From: MGML01 sp964493985
Lineage (GTDB): Bacteria > Chloroflexota > Dehalococcoidia > Dehalococcoidales > UBA2162
Assembly (NCBI GenBank): GCA_964493985.1
Contig: CAZBQL010000003.1
Coordinates: 1-64,000 of the forward strand
Direction: 5' to 3'
DNA: 64,000 nt
Below the pieces are notes generated by a model, which was not told the origin of the DNA, did no database searches, and saw only the letters and a list, made by a program, of their open reading frames with translations. Of the stretch, positions 16,392-26,233 are shown in pieces. The position numbers were made by a program, and so were the translations under genes. Within the stretch, counting starts at the first letter, position 1; each line of letters opens with the position of its first letter.

Positions 16392-17837
16392 TTACTGGTC
16401 TATGTATGCTGATGCACTTTTTCCGGCGATACGACCGGAATTCATGGCGAAAGCAGAAGAAAGACCGGAAGTAATGTGCATGCCATAGTCCTGACCATAC
16501 ATTCCGCCGGCATCATATCCTGCGGCATAAAGGCCGGGTATTACCTTATCGTGTTTATCTATCACTTCAAGTTTATGACTAACCTTGATACCTCCCATAG
16601 TTCCGAGACATACGGTATTCGCTTTTGCAGCATAATACCTGGGTCCCGTCAAAGGCCTGAGATATCGCCGATTCTTATTGAATATATCGTCATAGCCTTT
16701 AGCGCAGCAGGCATTATATTCGTTGAACGTCGCTTTCAGCACGCCAGGATCAATGCCTATCATACCGGCCAGTGCCTCTATCGAGTCGGCGGAGCACAGG
16801 TCATCCGAAGGATTTTGCAGGGCGACCTTCAGGTCTTCTGTAATATCTATTTTCTGACCGGGCAAAGTATCCGGAGTAATCCCTTTATCGATTCCGTCCT
16901 CGGCCATGCGTTTGATCACTCCGTCATCGAAAATGGAATATGTATATCCTTCTCTTTGCCTTGCGTTGGCATTACCCTCGGATGTATCGAAGAAAGTGAT
17001 TCCCTCGTCACAGAATCGTTCTCCAGCCTGGTTGACCCAGAGATCGGGCTGGATAACCGCCACGCTGACACGCCCGCCGGCCCCCAGTTCCTGGCGTGAA
17101 GGGCCGATGCGAAAAAGCTCTACGGTACCGATACCTTCCTCGGCTGCACCGAGTTCGAAAGCCATCCGGATGCCGTCCCCGTTCTTTTCAATATTTCCTA
17201 CAGGCAGGAGATTCTGCATCAGGTCGAAGCCGGTGTATTTCTTTACCCATTCCTTATTATTGATATACCCGCCGCTGGCAATGACCACAGATCTGGCAGC
17301 TACCTGGACATCGTCTTCCTCTCCCTCGACCACAACCCCGGCTATACGGTCGCCACTTCTGATAATCTTCGTAACCGGTACTCCGGTCTTGATGCTAATA
17401 CCCTTTTCCTGTGCCCTAGTGACGAGGGTCTTAACCACAGCAGCGCCTTCTCCCTTGATAAGATGATATGTTTCGGGAGCTTTCGGCATATTTATAGTTA
17501 ACTCGATGAACTCAACTCCCTGTTCTTCGAGCCAGTCTATCGTCGATCCGGACTCGTTAACGATCGCCCTGACCAGGCGGGGATTAGCCCGCCAGTGGCT
17601 GTATTCAACGATATCCCTGAAGGCTTCATCTTTACCGAATGTAATGTATCTTTCTTTCTGATAACGACTTTCTACGGCAAATGTGCCCTTGAAAAAGTTA
17701 GAGGTACCGCCGAGAGATTTTAATTTTTCGAAGATTATAACTTTCTTTCCTGCTTCAGCAGCGGATAGGGCCGCCGTTAATCCTGAGACTCCACTACCTA
17801 TTACCACAACATCGGCTTGTGATGGTATGTCACTCAT
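16392..17837 (-). CDS. FAD-dependent fumarate-reductase/enoate-reductase-like flavoprotein
   Basis: A 481-residue flavoprotein starting with a dinucleotide-binding motif VVIGSGVSGLTAALSAAEAG (about 10-29). A GGTSNFFKGTFAV region follows. The C-terminal FAD contact region is GLYAAGYDAGGMYGQDYGMH. This is the fumarate reductase/3-ketosteroid-dehydrogenase-type fold that reduces or forms an activated C=C bond. No heme or Fe-S domain is attached, so electrons must come from a partner. The NuoF-like/NuoG-GltD-like pair upstream is the obvious candidate. A GGGAGG ribosome site precedes the ATG. Confidence 0.85.
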   Translation of the reverse strand: MSDIPSQADVVVIGSGVSGLTAALSAAEAGKKVIIFEKLKSLGGTSNFFKGTFAVESRYQKERYITFGKDEAFRDIVEYSHWRANPRLVRAIVNESGSTIDWLEEQGVEFIELTINMPKAPETYHLIKGEGAAVVKTLVTRAQEKGISIKTGVPVTKIIRSGDRIAGVVVEGEEDDVQVAARSVVIASGGYINNKEWVKKYTGFDLMQNLLPVGNIEKNGDGIRMAFELGAAEEGIGTVELFRIGPSRQELGAGGRVSVAVIQPDLWVNQAGERFCDEGITFFDTSEGNANARQREGYTYSIFDDGVIKRMAEDGIDKGITPDTLPGQKIDITEDLKVALQNPSDDLCSADSIEALAGMIGIDPGVLKATFNEYNACCAKGYDDIFNKNRRYLRPLTGPRYYAAKANTVCLGTMGGIKVSHKLEVIDKHDKVIPGLYAAGYDAGGMYGQDYGMHITSGLSSAFAMNSGRIAGKSASAYIDQ

Positions 17838-17934
17838 TAGTGTCCTCCCTCATTAAGTAAAGAGCAGCTCTTCCAATTATTCAACTCAAATATTCTAGCA
17901 GAAACAGTACAAAATATCTCAAGTCAGGCGGCGC

Positions 17935-20046
17935 TTACTGGGTGTAACTGCTCCAGAACTCAACGGATTTAATCTTCAATCTCAGGTCACATTGCAGGCA
18001 GCGTTCGGATTCGCTATTCGCAGTTTCTCTATCGATATCTTTAACAATCTTGCGAAAATTCCCGAGTCGCTCCTGCGCAGGTACATAGGTTTCCTGGCAT
18101 CGCGGTAAATACGCGAAACCTTCCATCGGGCCGAGACATGTTTCCGGTTCTTCTGCCGGCGCCAGTTTTTCATTGATGATTCCGCTTCCACCAAGATATT
18201 TATCAATAGCAATCGCAACTTTTCTACCGGAGGTGACAGCCTGGATAACAGTCGCCGTACCGTGAACGGCATCTCCGGATGCAAACACTCCTTCTCTTCC
18301 GGCAGTCTGTGTAAACGGGTCGAGCTGAATATGACCATTATCCATTATGTCAACTCCGAATCCTTCGGGTATCACGGGGCGCTGACCTATAGCAAAGATC
18401 ACGGTATCGGCTTCAAGAGTAACGTGGGAATTTTCCCGTACTTCGATAACGGCTTTCTTGTTTTCATCGAAACTGAATGATTCGACTTCAAGGAATTCGA
18501 CTCCCTTTACCACTCCATTTTCCGTAATAATCCTGGTAGAGGTTCGTGAAGGATGGACTATTATTCCTTCTTCCTCAGCCTGCTTTATCTCATCTTCGGT
18601 AGCCGGCATGTCCTCGCGGCACTCCAGGCAGGCGATCTGCACCAGTTCTCCTCCCAGTCTTCTCGCGACCCGGGCGCAGTCAAAAGCAACATTACCGCCG
18701 CCCAGTACAACGACTTTCTTCCCGATACTCACGCTCTTACCAAGACTCACGTCCCTGAGCATCTCGATCCCGATGATAACTCCTTCACTATCAGCGCCCG
18801 GTATCGGCAGTGTCTGGCCCCGGTGAGTACCTATCGCCGCAAGCACAGCATCGTATCCTTCACCAAGGAGTTTCTCGGTCGACTCTATGTAAGTGTCCGT
18901 TATGATTTCAACACCTTTGTTCCTGATAACCTCTATCTCTTTACCGAGTATATCTTTCGGAAGACGGTATTCGGGAATGCCGAACCGCATCATACCTCCG
19001 GCAAGCGGCTGGGATTCATATACCGTCACGGCATGCCCCTGGTTTGCAAGGTAGTACGCCGCAGTCAGACCAGCCGGGCCTGAACCGATAATGGCAACCT
19101 TTTTTCCCGTATCCGGTTTTCTCACTGAATTTTCCTGCCAGGTATTTTCTTCGTCATTCGCAGCGGCAAACCGTTTCAATTCCTTGATAGAGATAACTTC
19201 ATTGACTTCTCCCCTGCGGCAGACATCTTCGCAGGGACTGTTGCATACATATCCAAGTACCTCGGGAAACGGGACTTTCTCCCTTATCACGGCAGCAGCC
19301 GCCGGGTAGTTACCTTCCCGGATAAAACGAATGTAACGTGGAACATCTATCTCAGCGGGGCAGGTATACCGGCATGGTATGAGAGCCACTCTCCGTTTCC
19401 TACCCGTGCCTGCCGCTTCTTTATCCTGTATCGCTCCGGTAGGGCATACTTCGGCGCAGGCACCGCAGAACCGGCACCCGGCGTCAGAAAGTGGAAGGTC
19501 GGCTGCGGTTCCCGTGTAGGTCTCCCTGTTTCCTTTTTTATAGAAAAGAACTCCGACTCCCCGCAGGTCCTGGCACGCCCTTACGCAACGACCGCAGACG
19601 ACACACTTATCAGGTTCGTGGAGGAAGAGAGGATTACTTCGGGTGATAGGAAGCAGCTTGGTACGGAGTCTGACTTTTAACTCATCCTTGATAATATACT
19701 GCTTGAGTGCCTGGAGCTCGCAGTTCAGATATTTATTACATGTATCGCAGTCCTGGGGATGTCCGGCCAGCAGTAATTCCATAGCCAGCCGCCTGCGCCG
19801 GGTAATCTTCTCCGATGTTGTCCTGATAATCATACCGTCCGAAACAGGGGTAGAACAGGACGTCGGCAGACCTTCCATTCCATCTATCTCGATGATGCAG
19901 AGACGGCAGGCTCCGATAGGTTCCAGGTCCGGATGATAACACAGGTGAGGAATGTAAATTCCGGCATCGAGTGCTGCCTGGAGAACCGTACTCCCTGTCT
20001 GCGCATCGATAACACGTCCATCGATATTGATTGTTACGGTGTCCAT
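17935..20046 (-). CDS. NuoG-N/GltD-like fusion: Fe-S and FAD oxidoreductase
   Basis: About 703 residues. The N terminus is a 2Fe-2S ferredoxin domain (cysteines at about 36, 47, 50 and 64), followed by a NuoG-type His-Cys3 site (H96, C100, C103, C109). Two 4Fe-4S motifs come next (C148-C158 and C191-C201). From about 230 on it is a glutamate-synthase-small-subunit/NfnB-like flavoprotein, with GSGPAGLTAAYYLANQGH for FAD and GGGNVAFDCARVARRLGG for NAD(P)H. This layout passes electrons between NAD(P)H and low-potential carriers. I start at ATG 20046, where the ferredoxin domain begins; an upstream ATG (20088) overlaps the NuoF-like gene, and neither has a strong ribosome site. Confidence 0.88.
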   Translation of the reverse strand: MDTVTINIDGRVIDAQTGSTVLQAALDAGIYIPHLCYHPDLEPIGACRLCIIEIDGMEGLPTSCSTPVSDGMIIRTTSEKITRRRRLAMELLLAGHPQDCDTCNKYLNCELQALKQYIIKDELKVRLRTKLLPITRSNPLFLHEPDKCVVCGRCVRACQDLRGVGVLFYKKGNRETYTGTAADLPLSDAGCRFCGACAEVCPTGAIQDKEAAGTGRKRRVALIPCRYTCPAEIDVPRYIRFIREGNYPAAAAVIREKVPFPEVLGYVCNSPCEDVCRRGEVNEVISIKELKRFAAANDEENTWQENSVRKPDTGKKVAIIGSGPAGLTAAYYLANQGHAVTVYESQPLAGGMMRFGIPEYRLPKDILGKEIEVIRNKGVEIITDTYIESTEKLLGEGYDAVLAAIGTHRGQTLPIPGADSEGVIIGIEMLRDVSLGKSVSIGKKVVVLGGGNVAFDCARVARRLGGELVQIACLECREDMPATEDEIKQAEEEGIIVHPSRTSTRIITENGVVKGVEFLEVESFSFDENKKAVIEVRENSHVTLEADTVIFAIGQRPVIPEGFGVDIMDNGHIQLDPFTQTAGREGVFASGDAVHGTATVIQAVTSGRKVAIAIDKYLGGSGIINEKLAPAEEPETCLGPMEGFAYLPRCQETYVPAQERLGNFRKIVKDIDRETANSESERCLQCDLRLKIKSVEFWSSYTQ

Positions 20047-20063
20047 AATACTGTTTCTACTTT

Positions 20064-21731
20064 CTATTTCGGCTGACCGGCAGGACATTTCTTACCGTGG
20101 ATATGGGTGTCGTAATCGCTACTGAACAGATTTATACTGCTTAATACCGGGTTTGGTATGTTCATACCCAGACCGCAGATCGAGCCTTCTTTCATCGCTT
20201 CACAGAGTTCCGTTACCAGGTCAAGGTCTCCCGGTCTGCTGTTATTTTCCGAAATATCTTTTAATATTTCAGATATCTGGAGACTTCCTTCACGGCAGAA
20301 TACGCATTTTCCGCAGGACTGATCATGAAGGTAATCAACGAGATCTCTCAGAGTTTCGACGGCACATATACTGTCATCGTAGACCTTAACAACGCCTGAT
20401 CCGAGTATCGCTCCGGCTTCTTTTATTGATTTAAAATCGATACAGGTATCGAGAGAATCAACATCGAAAAATCTACCTGTCGGTCCTCCGAACCGGACCG
20501 CTTTCACAGCCTTTCCGCTGGAAGTACCACCACCTATATCGTTGACCACACTGTCCAAAGTAGTCCCGAAAGGTACTTCAACGGTATATTTGTGTGCTGC
20601 GTCACCTGAAATCGTTATTATTTTAGTCCCGGGACTCCGTTCCGTACCTGTCCCGGCATACCATTCAGCACTATTCTGAAAAATCGCAGAAACACAAGCC
20701 AGAGTCTCCAGATTATTAACCAGCGTCGGCTTCCCATCGATTCCGCTGACAGCAGGATCGACCGTTTTCAGATAAGGCATGGGCTGCTTTCCCTCAATCG
20801 AACGAATAAGGGCTGTCTCTTCACCTGAAACTAGTGAATCGACTTCTTCATGTATATTGATAGTACAGGAAAACCCGGAATCGAGTATATTTCCCCCGAT
20901 AAGCCCGTACTCCGTCATCTGTTCCAGGGCTTTTGCTACCCGCTTGGGAGTTCCGGGATTCCTCGAGTTAAAGCAAACATAACACTGCGACGCTCCGACC
21001 GTATATGCCGCGATAAGCATTCCTTCCAGCACTGAATAAGGATCGCTTTCCAGCAGCAGTCGTGCCGTTTGCGAATACGAATCATCATCCACGGCATTGC
21101 AGACCACATATTTTTCATCGCCCGGTGCGTCATTACAGGTTTGCCATTTATCGGCGGTGTTGTAGTCACTTCCGCCCTTACCTCTTAAACCTGATTTCCT
21201 TAGTTCAGAGATAACCTCGGTCTGGCTCATATCCAGGACCTTCGCCAGGCCGGAAAAGCCTTTACCGACCAGGATATAATGATCGATTTTTCCCGGGTCT
21301 ATTCTACCGCAGTTTCTCAAAGCCATCCTGTTCTGCAATGAAAACAGAGGCAGTTCGTTTATATCCGCTATACCATCGATTCTCTCATCGCCGATGCTGC
21401 CAAGCGTAATATCTCCGACAGGCCTGTCATTCGCGATGAATTCCTCAACGATGTTCCTGACAATTTCAGCGGTAACATTTCGGAACAGGACCGTAGGCTG
21501 GTCAGGCTTGTCCACTGCGACTATTGGTTCAAGATCGTAGTATCCCGAAGGACCGGCGATGATAATTTCCGCCCTGATGCCATTCTTCTCTGTCCGGGCA
21601 GAAAAAGCGTTTGAGATATCCCGTAAAGTCGGGTTATCACCAAACGCACTGATAAAAATCCTGGTACAGCTTTTATCGCCGAAGAAACCACTTCCGGATT
21701 CGGCTTTGTTATGTAACCGGTCAAAATTCAA
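20064..21731 (-). CDS. NuoF-like flavoprotein with degenerate nucleotide-binding motifs
   Basis: A 555-residue relative of NADH dehydrogenase subunit F and the hydrogenase/formate dehydrogenase beta subunits. It keeps GLRGKGG (about 181-187), SGEETALIRSIEGK (about 302-315), PTLVNNLETLA and a C-terminal 4Fe-4S site (C473, C476, C479, C519). The segment that normally reads like NADExxPG-xxKDR is here CNAVDDDSYSQTARLLLESD (about 211-230), and the N-terminal thioredoxin-like domain lacks the usual four cysteines. It may therefore bind FMN and NAD differently. It forms an operon with the fusion protein downstream (17 bases between genes). TTG start, weak ribosome site; N terminus uncertain. Confidence 0.85.
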   Translation of the reverse strand: MNFDRLHNKAESGSGFFGDKSCTRIFISAFGDNPTLRDISNAFSARTEKNGIRAEIIIAGPSGYYDLEPIVAVDKPDQPTVLFRNVTAEIVRNIVEEFIANDRPVGDITLGSIGDERIDGIADINELPLFSLQNRMALRNCGRIDPGKIDHYILVGKGFSGLAKVLDMSQTEVISELRKSGLRGKGGSDYNTADKWQTCNDAPGDEKYVVCNAVDDDSYSQTARLLLESDPYSVLEGMLIAAYTVGASQCYVCFNSRNPGTPKRVAKALEQMTEYGLIGGNILDSGFSCTINIHEEVDSLVSGEETALIRSIEGKQPMPYLKTVDPAVSGIDGKPTLVNNLETLACVSAIFQNSAEWYAGTGTERSPGTKIITISGDAAHKYTVEVPFGTTLDSVVNDIGGGTSSGKAVKAVRFGGPTGRFFDVDSLDTCIDFKSIKEAGAILGSGVVKVYDDSICAVETLRDLVDYLHDQSCGKCVFCREGSLQISEILKDISENNSRPGDLDLVTELCEAMKEGSICGLGMNIPNPVLSSINLFSSDYDTHIHGKKCPAGQPK

Positions 21732-21936
21732 TGGTATTTACGATTCTCAAGGTATTAGTTCAGAACTATTTCATGAAAGTCAGTTAAAGACTATTTGACA
21801 AACAAGGAAATTATACAGTAGTCTATTTCACATATTCAAGCAGGCTTATTTCACATCATTCTTTTCAATTTAGTGAATAACGCCGTTACGCACGAATCGA
21901 GCTGCGATACTATACCTTAAAACAGGAACGATGATT

Positions 21937-23142
21937 ATGGGTAAACAGGCTTTCGAGAATCTGAAGGTCCTGGATTTAACTGAAGGGATAGCAGGTCCTT
22001 ATTGTACCAAGTTACTCGCTGATTTCGGTGCCGAAGTCATAAAAATCGAAAAACCCGGTACCGGAGACCGGACGAGAAGCACCGATAAATCGACCGGTAA
22101 AACGCAGGAACTTGAGCGCAGCGGGACCTTTTTCTACCTCAATACCAACAAAAAAAGCATTACTCTCGATATATGGAGTGACGAAGGTCTGGAGATACTC
22201 AAGAAATTGATTAAAGACTCCTCTGTCCTGGTTGAGAGCTTCGGGCCCGGGCAATTGGCGGAACTCGGACTTACACAAGAAATACTTAAGGAACTGAATT
22301 CGAAAATGATACTTACCTCCATATCAGCTTACGGCCAGACAGGCCCTTATCGCGACTATAAAGCTACCAACTTCACCGTATATGCTTGCGGAGGCGCAAT
22401 GTATACCCAGCGACCCGGCACAAGACCGATGGACAGGCCGGTAGTCGAAGGCGGCTATCAGGCTGAATACTCGACCGGTCTTCTCAGTTATATCGCTACC
22501 GTCAGTGCGCTGATAAACCGAGACAAAACTGAAAAAGGTACATCAATAGACATATCGGCAATGGAATGTGTCGCCAGTACCCTCATGGGGCATGTAGCCG
22601 AATACTCGTACCTGGGACTCAGCCGGAGGACCAGCCCGTTCGCGATACACGGTTATCCTATCGGCTATAGCGTGCCCTGCAAAGACGGGTGGATTAGTCT
22701 TACTCCGGGAGTAGGTGGCGCCCCGAATATCGCGTTCCTGATAGAACGACCCGAATTACAGGACGATCCGCTTTTAGCCGATACGCGGACCCGCATGGCA
22801 AATCCTGATAAACTCGACGAACTGATGACCCCGTGGCTTAAAGATCGCGGTAAATGGGAAGTGACCAGAGCAGCCCAGGAATTGAGACTGGCTTTTACCC
22901 CGGTGCTGAACCCGGAAGAAGTGATGAACGACGAACAGATAAAAGCCCGTGAATTTTTCGCAGAAGCAGAACATCCGGTTATGGGCAATGTGAAGTACCC
23001 CGGCGCTCCCGCAAAGTTAAACGGTTCGCCATGGCAGGCAGGCAGAGCCCCATTACTCGGAGAGCACAACAACGAGATATTCGGAAGAATCGACTATGAT
23101 GAAGAAAAGCTTTCGGAACTGAAGAAGAAAGGCATAATATAA
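21937..23142 (+). CDS. Class III CoA-transferase, variant with Glu at the aspartate position
   Basis: About 401 residues, CaiB/BaiF family. The N terminus has LDLTEGIAGPYCTKLLADFG, then SAYGQTGPYRDY, and RAPLLGEHNNEIF near the end. In the region where the catalytic aspartate is normally found, this protein reads GGYQAEYSTG, with E at that place. The TEKGTSID loop also departs from the usual TGEGQxVD. The first ATG (21931) is only 3 bases from AGGA, so the ATG at 21937 is preferred. It opens the plus-strand cluster, divergent from the NuoF-like gene, and is followed by a second CoA-transferase after 12 bases. Confidence 0.9.
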   Translation: MGKQAFENLKVLDLTEGIAGPYCTKLLADFGAEVIKIEKPGTGDRTRSTDKSTGKTQELERSGTFFYLNTNKKSITLDIWSDEGLEILKKLIKDSSVLVESFGPGQLAELGLTQEILKELNSKMILTSISAYGQTGPYRDYKATNFTVYACGGAMYTQRPGTRPMDRPVVEGGYQAEYSTGLLSYIATVSALINRDKTEKGTSIDISAMECVASTLMGHVAEYSYLGLSRRTSPFAIHGYPIGYSVPCKDGWISLTPGVGGAPNIAFLIERPELQDDPLLADTRTRMANPDKLDELMTPWLKDRGKWEVTRAAQELRLAFTPVLNPEEVMNDEQIKAREFFAEAEHPVMGNVKYPGAPAKLNGSPWQAGRAPLLGEHNNEIFGRIDYDEEKLSELKKKGII

Positions 23143-23154
23143 GTCTGGATAAAT

Positions 23155-24507
23155 ATGGCATACAAATTACTGGATGGAATCAGGATACTTGACCTGACCA
23201 TGGTGTTCGCCGGACCGGTCTCAACCGAGATATTAGCTGAACTGGGTGCCGAAGTTATTAAAATAGAGTCGATCCAGCGGGCAGACGTTTTTACTAGAGC
23301 TAATGTTTATCCGGAAAACGAGCCCGGAGAAGATCCGTGGAACAGGGGCTGTATTTTCCATACCTTGAACGCCGGGAAAAAGGGAATATCGCTCAACCTC
23401 GGCAGCGAGGAAGGAAGAGAAATCTTCAAGAGGCTGGCCAAGATAAGTGACGCCGTCATTGAAAACTACTCACCCAGGGTAATGGACAACTGGGGATTGA
23501 ATTACGAAGAACTGAAAAAGATAAAATCCGATATTATTATGGTATCGATAAGCGGTCTCGGGCATTACGGACCACTGCGGGATTTCTATATGTACGTGCC
23601 CGGAATGGAAGGGATGAGTGGACTAACACATATCACCGGTTTCCCGGAAGAACCTCCTTTACTTTCAGGCTGTGCCTACGGAGACTGGGTAACCGGAGCC
23701 AACGCCGCGGCTGCCTTGATGACAGCGCTGTTCTATCGTATGCAGACGGGAGAAGGCCAGTATGTAGACCTTTCCGGGCGTGAAGCTGTTGCCTGCCACA
23801 TCGGCGACGTTCTCACCGAATATACTCAGACCGGTACAATGCCGGAACGGACCGGCAACAACCACCCGACCTGCGCACCTCATGGATGCTACCGGTGCAG
23901 CAGCGAAGACAGTTGGATAAACATAGCTGTAGAAAACGAAGAGCAGTGGCAAAAATTCTGCGAGGTGATAGGAAATCCTGCGTGGACAAAATATGAGAAG
24001 TTTTCCACCTTGAAACAAAGACTGCTTAACAGGGAGGAACTCGACAGGTACGTCGAAGAATGGACCATCGGGCATGAGCACATAGAAATAATGAAAATGA
24101 TGCAGGAAGCCGGAGTCCCCGCCGGAGCTGCTCTTAACATGAAAGAGATAAACACCGATCCCCATCTTGTGGAACGGGGGTTTTTTAATTTGATAGACCA
24201 TGGTAACGGAATCGGGAAGAGACCCATACCCGGTCAGATGCCGGCGAAGTTCAGCGAAGCTGAGAGTTTCACGCCGGAACGCGCTCCGCGTTTCGCCCAG
24301 GATGATAATTACGTGTTTGGTACTTTACTGGAGATGTCAGAAACTGAGATAAAGAAACTGGTCGAAAACAAAATAATCGGCGGACACCCCCACTTTCCCA
24401 GAGGACGACCAACAAGGGTCGACCTGATAGAGGAACAAAAAGCCGGCTGGTTCGACCCGAATTACCTGGGCGAGTTGCGAAAAATACACGGTCAAGATAT
24501 ATGTTAG
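23155..24507 (+). CDS. Class III CoA-transferase (CaiB/BaiF)
   Basis: This 450-residue protein begins LLDGIRILDLTMVFAGPVST. The acyl-accepting aspartate is seen in CAYGDWVTG, shortly before QTGEGQYVDLS. The middle contains one copy of the module YRCSSEDSWINIAVENEEQW that is doubled in the CoA-transferase at 7726. The C-terminal tail (about 400-450) extends past the usual GEHNEY-type end and is rich in charged residues. It is probably cotranscribed with the preceding CoA-transferase and the flavoprotein that follows. Substrate unknown. Confidence 0.9.
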   Translation: MAYKLLDGIRILDLTMVFAGPVSTEILAELGAEVIKIESIQRADVFTRANVYPENEPGEDPWNRGCIFHTLNAGKKGISLNLGSEEGREIFKRLAKISDAVIENYSPRVMDNWGLNYEELKKIKSDIIMVSISGLGHYGPLRDFYMYVPGMEGMSGLTHITGFPEEPPLLSGCAYGDWVTGANAAAALMTALFYRMQTGEGQYVDLSGREAVACHIGDVLTEYTQTGTMPERTGNNHPTCAPHGCYRCSSEDSWINIAVENEEQWQKFCEVIGNPAWTKYEKFSTLKQRLLNREELDRYVEEWTIGHEHIEIMKMMQEAGVPAGAALNMKEINTDPHLVERGFFNLIDHGNGIGKRPIPGQMPAKFSEAESFTPERAPRFAQDDNYVFGTLLEMSETEIKKLVENKIIGGHPHFPRGRPTRVDLIEEQKAGWFDPNYLGELRKIHGQDIC

Positions 24508-24565
24508 AGTGACGGGTAAATAATACTTTGGTAAGTAAACCGATTTATTTTAAGGAGGAAGTCTT

Positions 24566-26188
24566 ATGGCAAAAGAAACGGTTATCGAGACTGATATACT
24601 GGTTCTTGGCGGAGGGGTGGCCGGATGTACCGCTGCGATAAAATCTAAAGAGCAGGGACTTAATGTTACCCTTGTAGATAAGGCCTACGTGGGTAAATCA
24701 GGTACCACGGCAGCAGCAGGTATGCGTTTTTCATTCTTCAGCGAGGAACATGGAGACAACTATGAACAAGTCTATAAGATGTTCACAGAAAGTGGAGTAA
24801 GTGACCGCAACTGGGTTGAAATCTGTATCAAAGAATCGTGGGATGCATTTAAGACGCTCCACTCCTGGGGAGTTCCCTTCCCTGTGGAAAACGAAGAAGA
24901 GGGAATGTTTGTTCCCAAGGGTATAGACAGTCCTTTCAACGCCGCGCGAATCATCAGGAGAGGAGTACCACCCCCTCTGAGAGAAAAAGCCCTTGAAGTC
25001 GGTGTTAATATAATGGACAGAATCACCGTTACCGACCTTCTTATGAATAACGGAAGGGTTGTCGGAGCCGTCGGCTTCCCAATGGAAGAACTGGAGACGT
25101 TGGTCTTCAAGGCAAAAGCAACCATCCTCTGCACCGGAAGCTGGTCGTTAAGGACGGTCGGAGCGGAAACCCATAATATGACCGGTGACGGCCACGCGAT
25201 GGCTTACAGGGTCGGCGCCGAACTTACCGGCGGCGATATGCATGGATCGCATCACGGCAATGCCGCGTACCCGTCGTGGAGAGGTGGAAGAGCTGCACGC
25301 GCCATTTATCGTCGGTTTATCGATGCAGAAGGTAACGTAATCCCCTACGGATTTGAAACAGGATTTGAGGTAGACCTGGCTTTTCATGATGGTAAAGGCC
25401 CGATATACCATGACCTCGATGCCGCAACCGACGAAGAAATAGAGAGAGTCTGGCAGAGACAGCAGAACTCGGACGGTATGGAAAGTGCCAGGATCAATTT
25501 TGATCCGCGCAATCGCGGTAAGCACAAGATAACCGGCGGTCAGGACTGCGTCGTAGGCGCCGGATTATGGCCGGCGGATTTATATTGCGCCACAACCGTA
25601 ACAGGGCTTTATGCTGCCGGTGACACCCTGAGTATCAGAGGAGCTGGATTCGGCGGTATCCCTACCGGGTTTATAATGGGCAACAGGGCATCTAAAGGCG
25701 CAGCCGACTATATCGCAAATCTCAAAGACTACATGATTGACGATGCCGAAATAGCCAGGGCAACAAAATCCATGCTCGAGCCGTACGAAAATAAAAGTGG
25801 TTTCGATCCCAGGTGGATAACCCAGCTGTTACTTAATACGATGACACCATACTATGTTCTCATGATTCAGCGTGGCGACCGTCTGCAGGCAGCGTTAACG
25901 ATGGTAGAGTTTTTCCGAGACCATTTTGCACCCCAGCTTTACGCTACCGATCCTCATGAACTGCGTCTTGCCCACGAGGTCAAGAACATGATACTCGGTT
26001 CCGAACTTGCACTCAGGTCCTGTCTTTTCAGAGAAGAGTCCAGGGGAGGACATTACAGGGAAGATTTCCCGGAAACAGATAATCCTGGCTGGCTTGCCTG
26101 GACAAAGATAAAGCAGGAAAACGGCAAGATGAAACTCTGGAAACAACCGGTACCGAATGAATGGTTGCCGGAACAATACCGGAAATAA
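24566..26188 (+). CDS. AprA-like FAD-binding oxidoreductase
   Basis: A 540-residue flavoprotein of the fumarate reductase/adenylylsulfate reductase alpha family. FAD binding is seen at VLGGGVAGCTAAIKSKEQG (about 13-31), with GKSGTTAAAGMRFSF next and GLYAAGDTLSIRGAGFGGIP (about 350-370). A helical C-terminal domain carries TDPHELRLAHEVKNMI. It is followed after 45 bases by a 73-residue ferredoxin, the same two-gene order as aprA-aprB. No sulfate-activation or Qmo genes are nearby, so a role in organic-acid oxidation or reduction is more likely than sulfur metabolism. A close paralogue with its own ferredoxin lies at 45486. Strong ribosome site AAGGAGG. Confidence 0.85.
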   Translation: MAKETVIETDILVLGGGVAGCTAAIKSKEQGLNVTLVDKAYVGKSGTTAAAGMRFSFFSEEHGDNYEQVYKMFTESGVSDRNWVEICIKESWDAFKTLHSWGVPFPVENEEEGMFVPKGIDSPFNAARIIRRGVPPPLREKALEVGVNIMDRITVTDLLMNNGRVVGAVGFPMEELETLVFKAKATILCTGSWSLRTVGAETHNMTGDGHAMAYRVGAELTGGDMHGSHHGNAAYPSWRGGRAARAIYRRFIDAEGNVIPYGFETGFEVDLAFHDGKGPIYHDLDAATDEEIERVWQRQQNSDGMESARINFDPRNRGKHKITGGQDCVVGAGLWPADLYCATTVTGLYAAGDTLSIRGAGFGGIPTGFIMGNRASKGAADYIANLKDYMIDDAEIARATKSMLEPYENKSGFDPRWITQLLLNTMTPYYVLMIQRGDRLQAALTMVEFFRDHFAPQLYATDPHELRLAHEVKNMILGSELALRSCLFREESRGGHYREDFPETDNPGWLAWTKIKQENGKMKLWKQPVPNEWLPEQYRK

Positions 26189-26233
26189 TTACTAACTGTC
26201 ACATAGAAAATAATATAACTGGAAGGTAAAAAA

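Noticed and set aside
21795..21824. TTGACA with TAGTCT as a promoter for the CoA-transferase at 21937
   Set aside because: The -10 match is poor at an 18-base spacing, so I do not list it as a feature.
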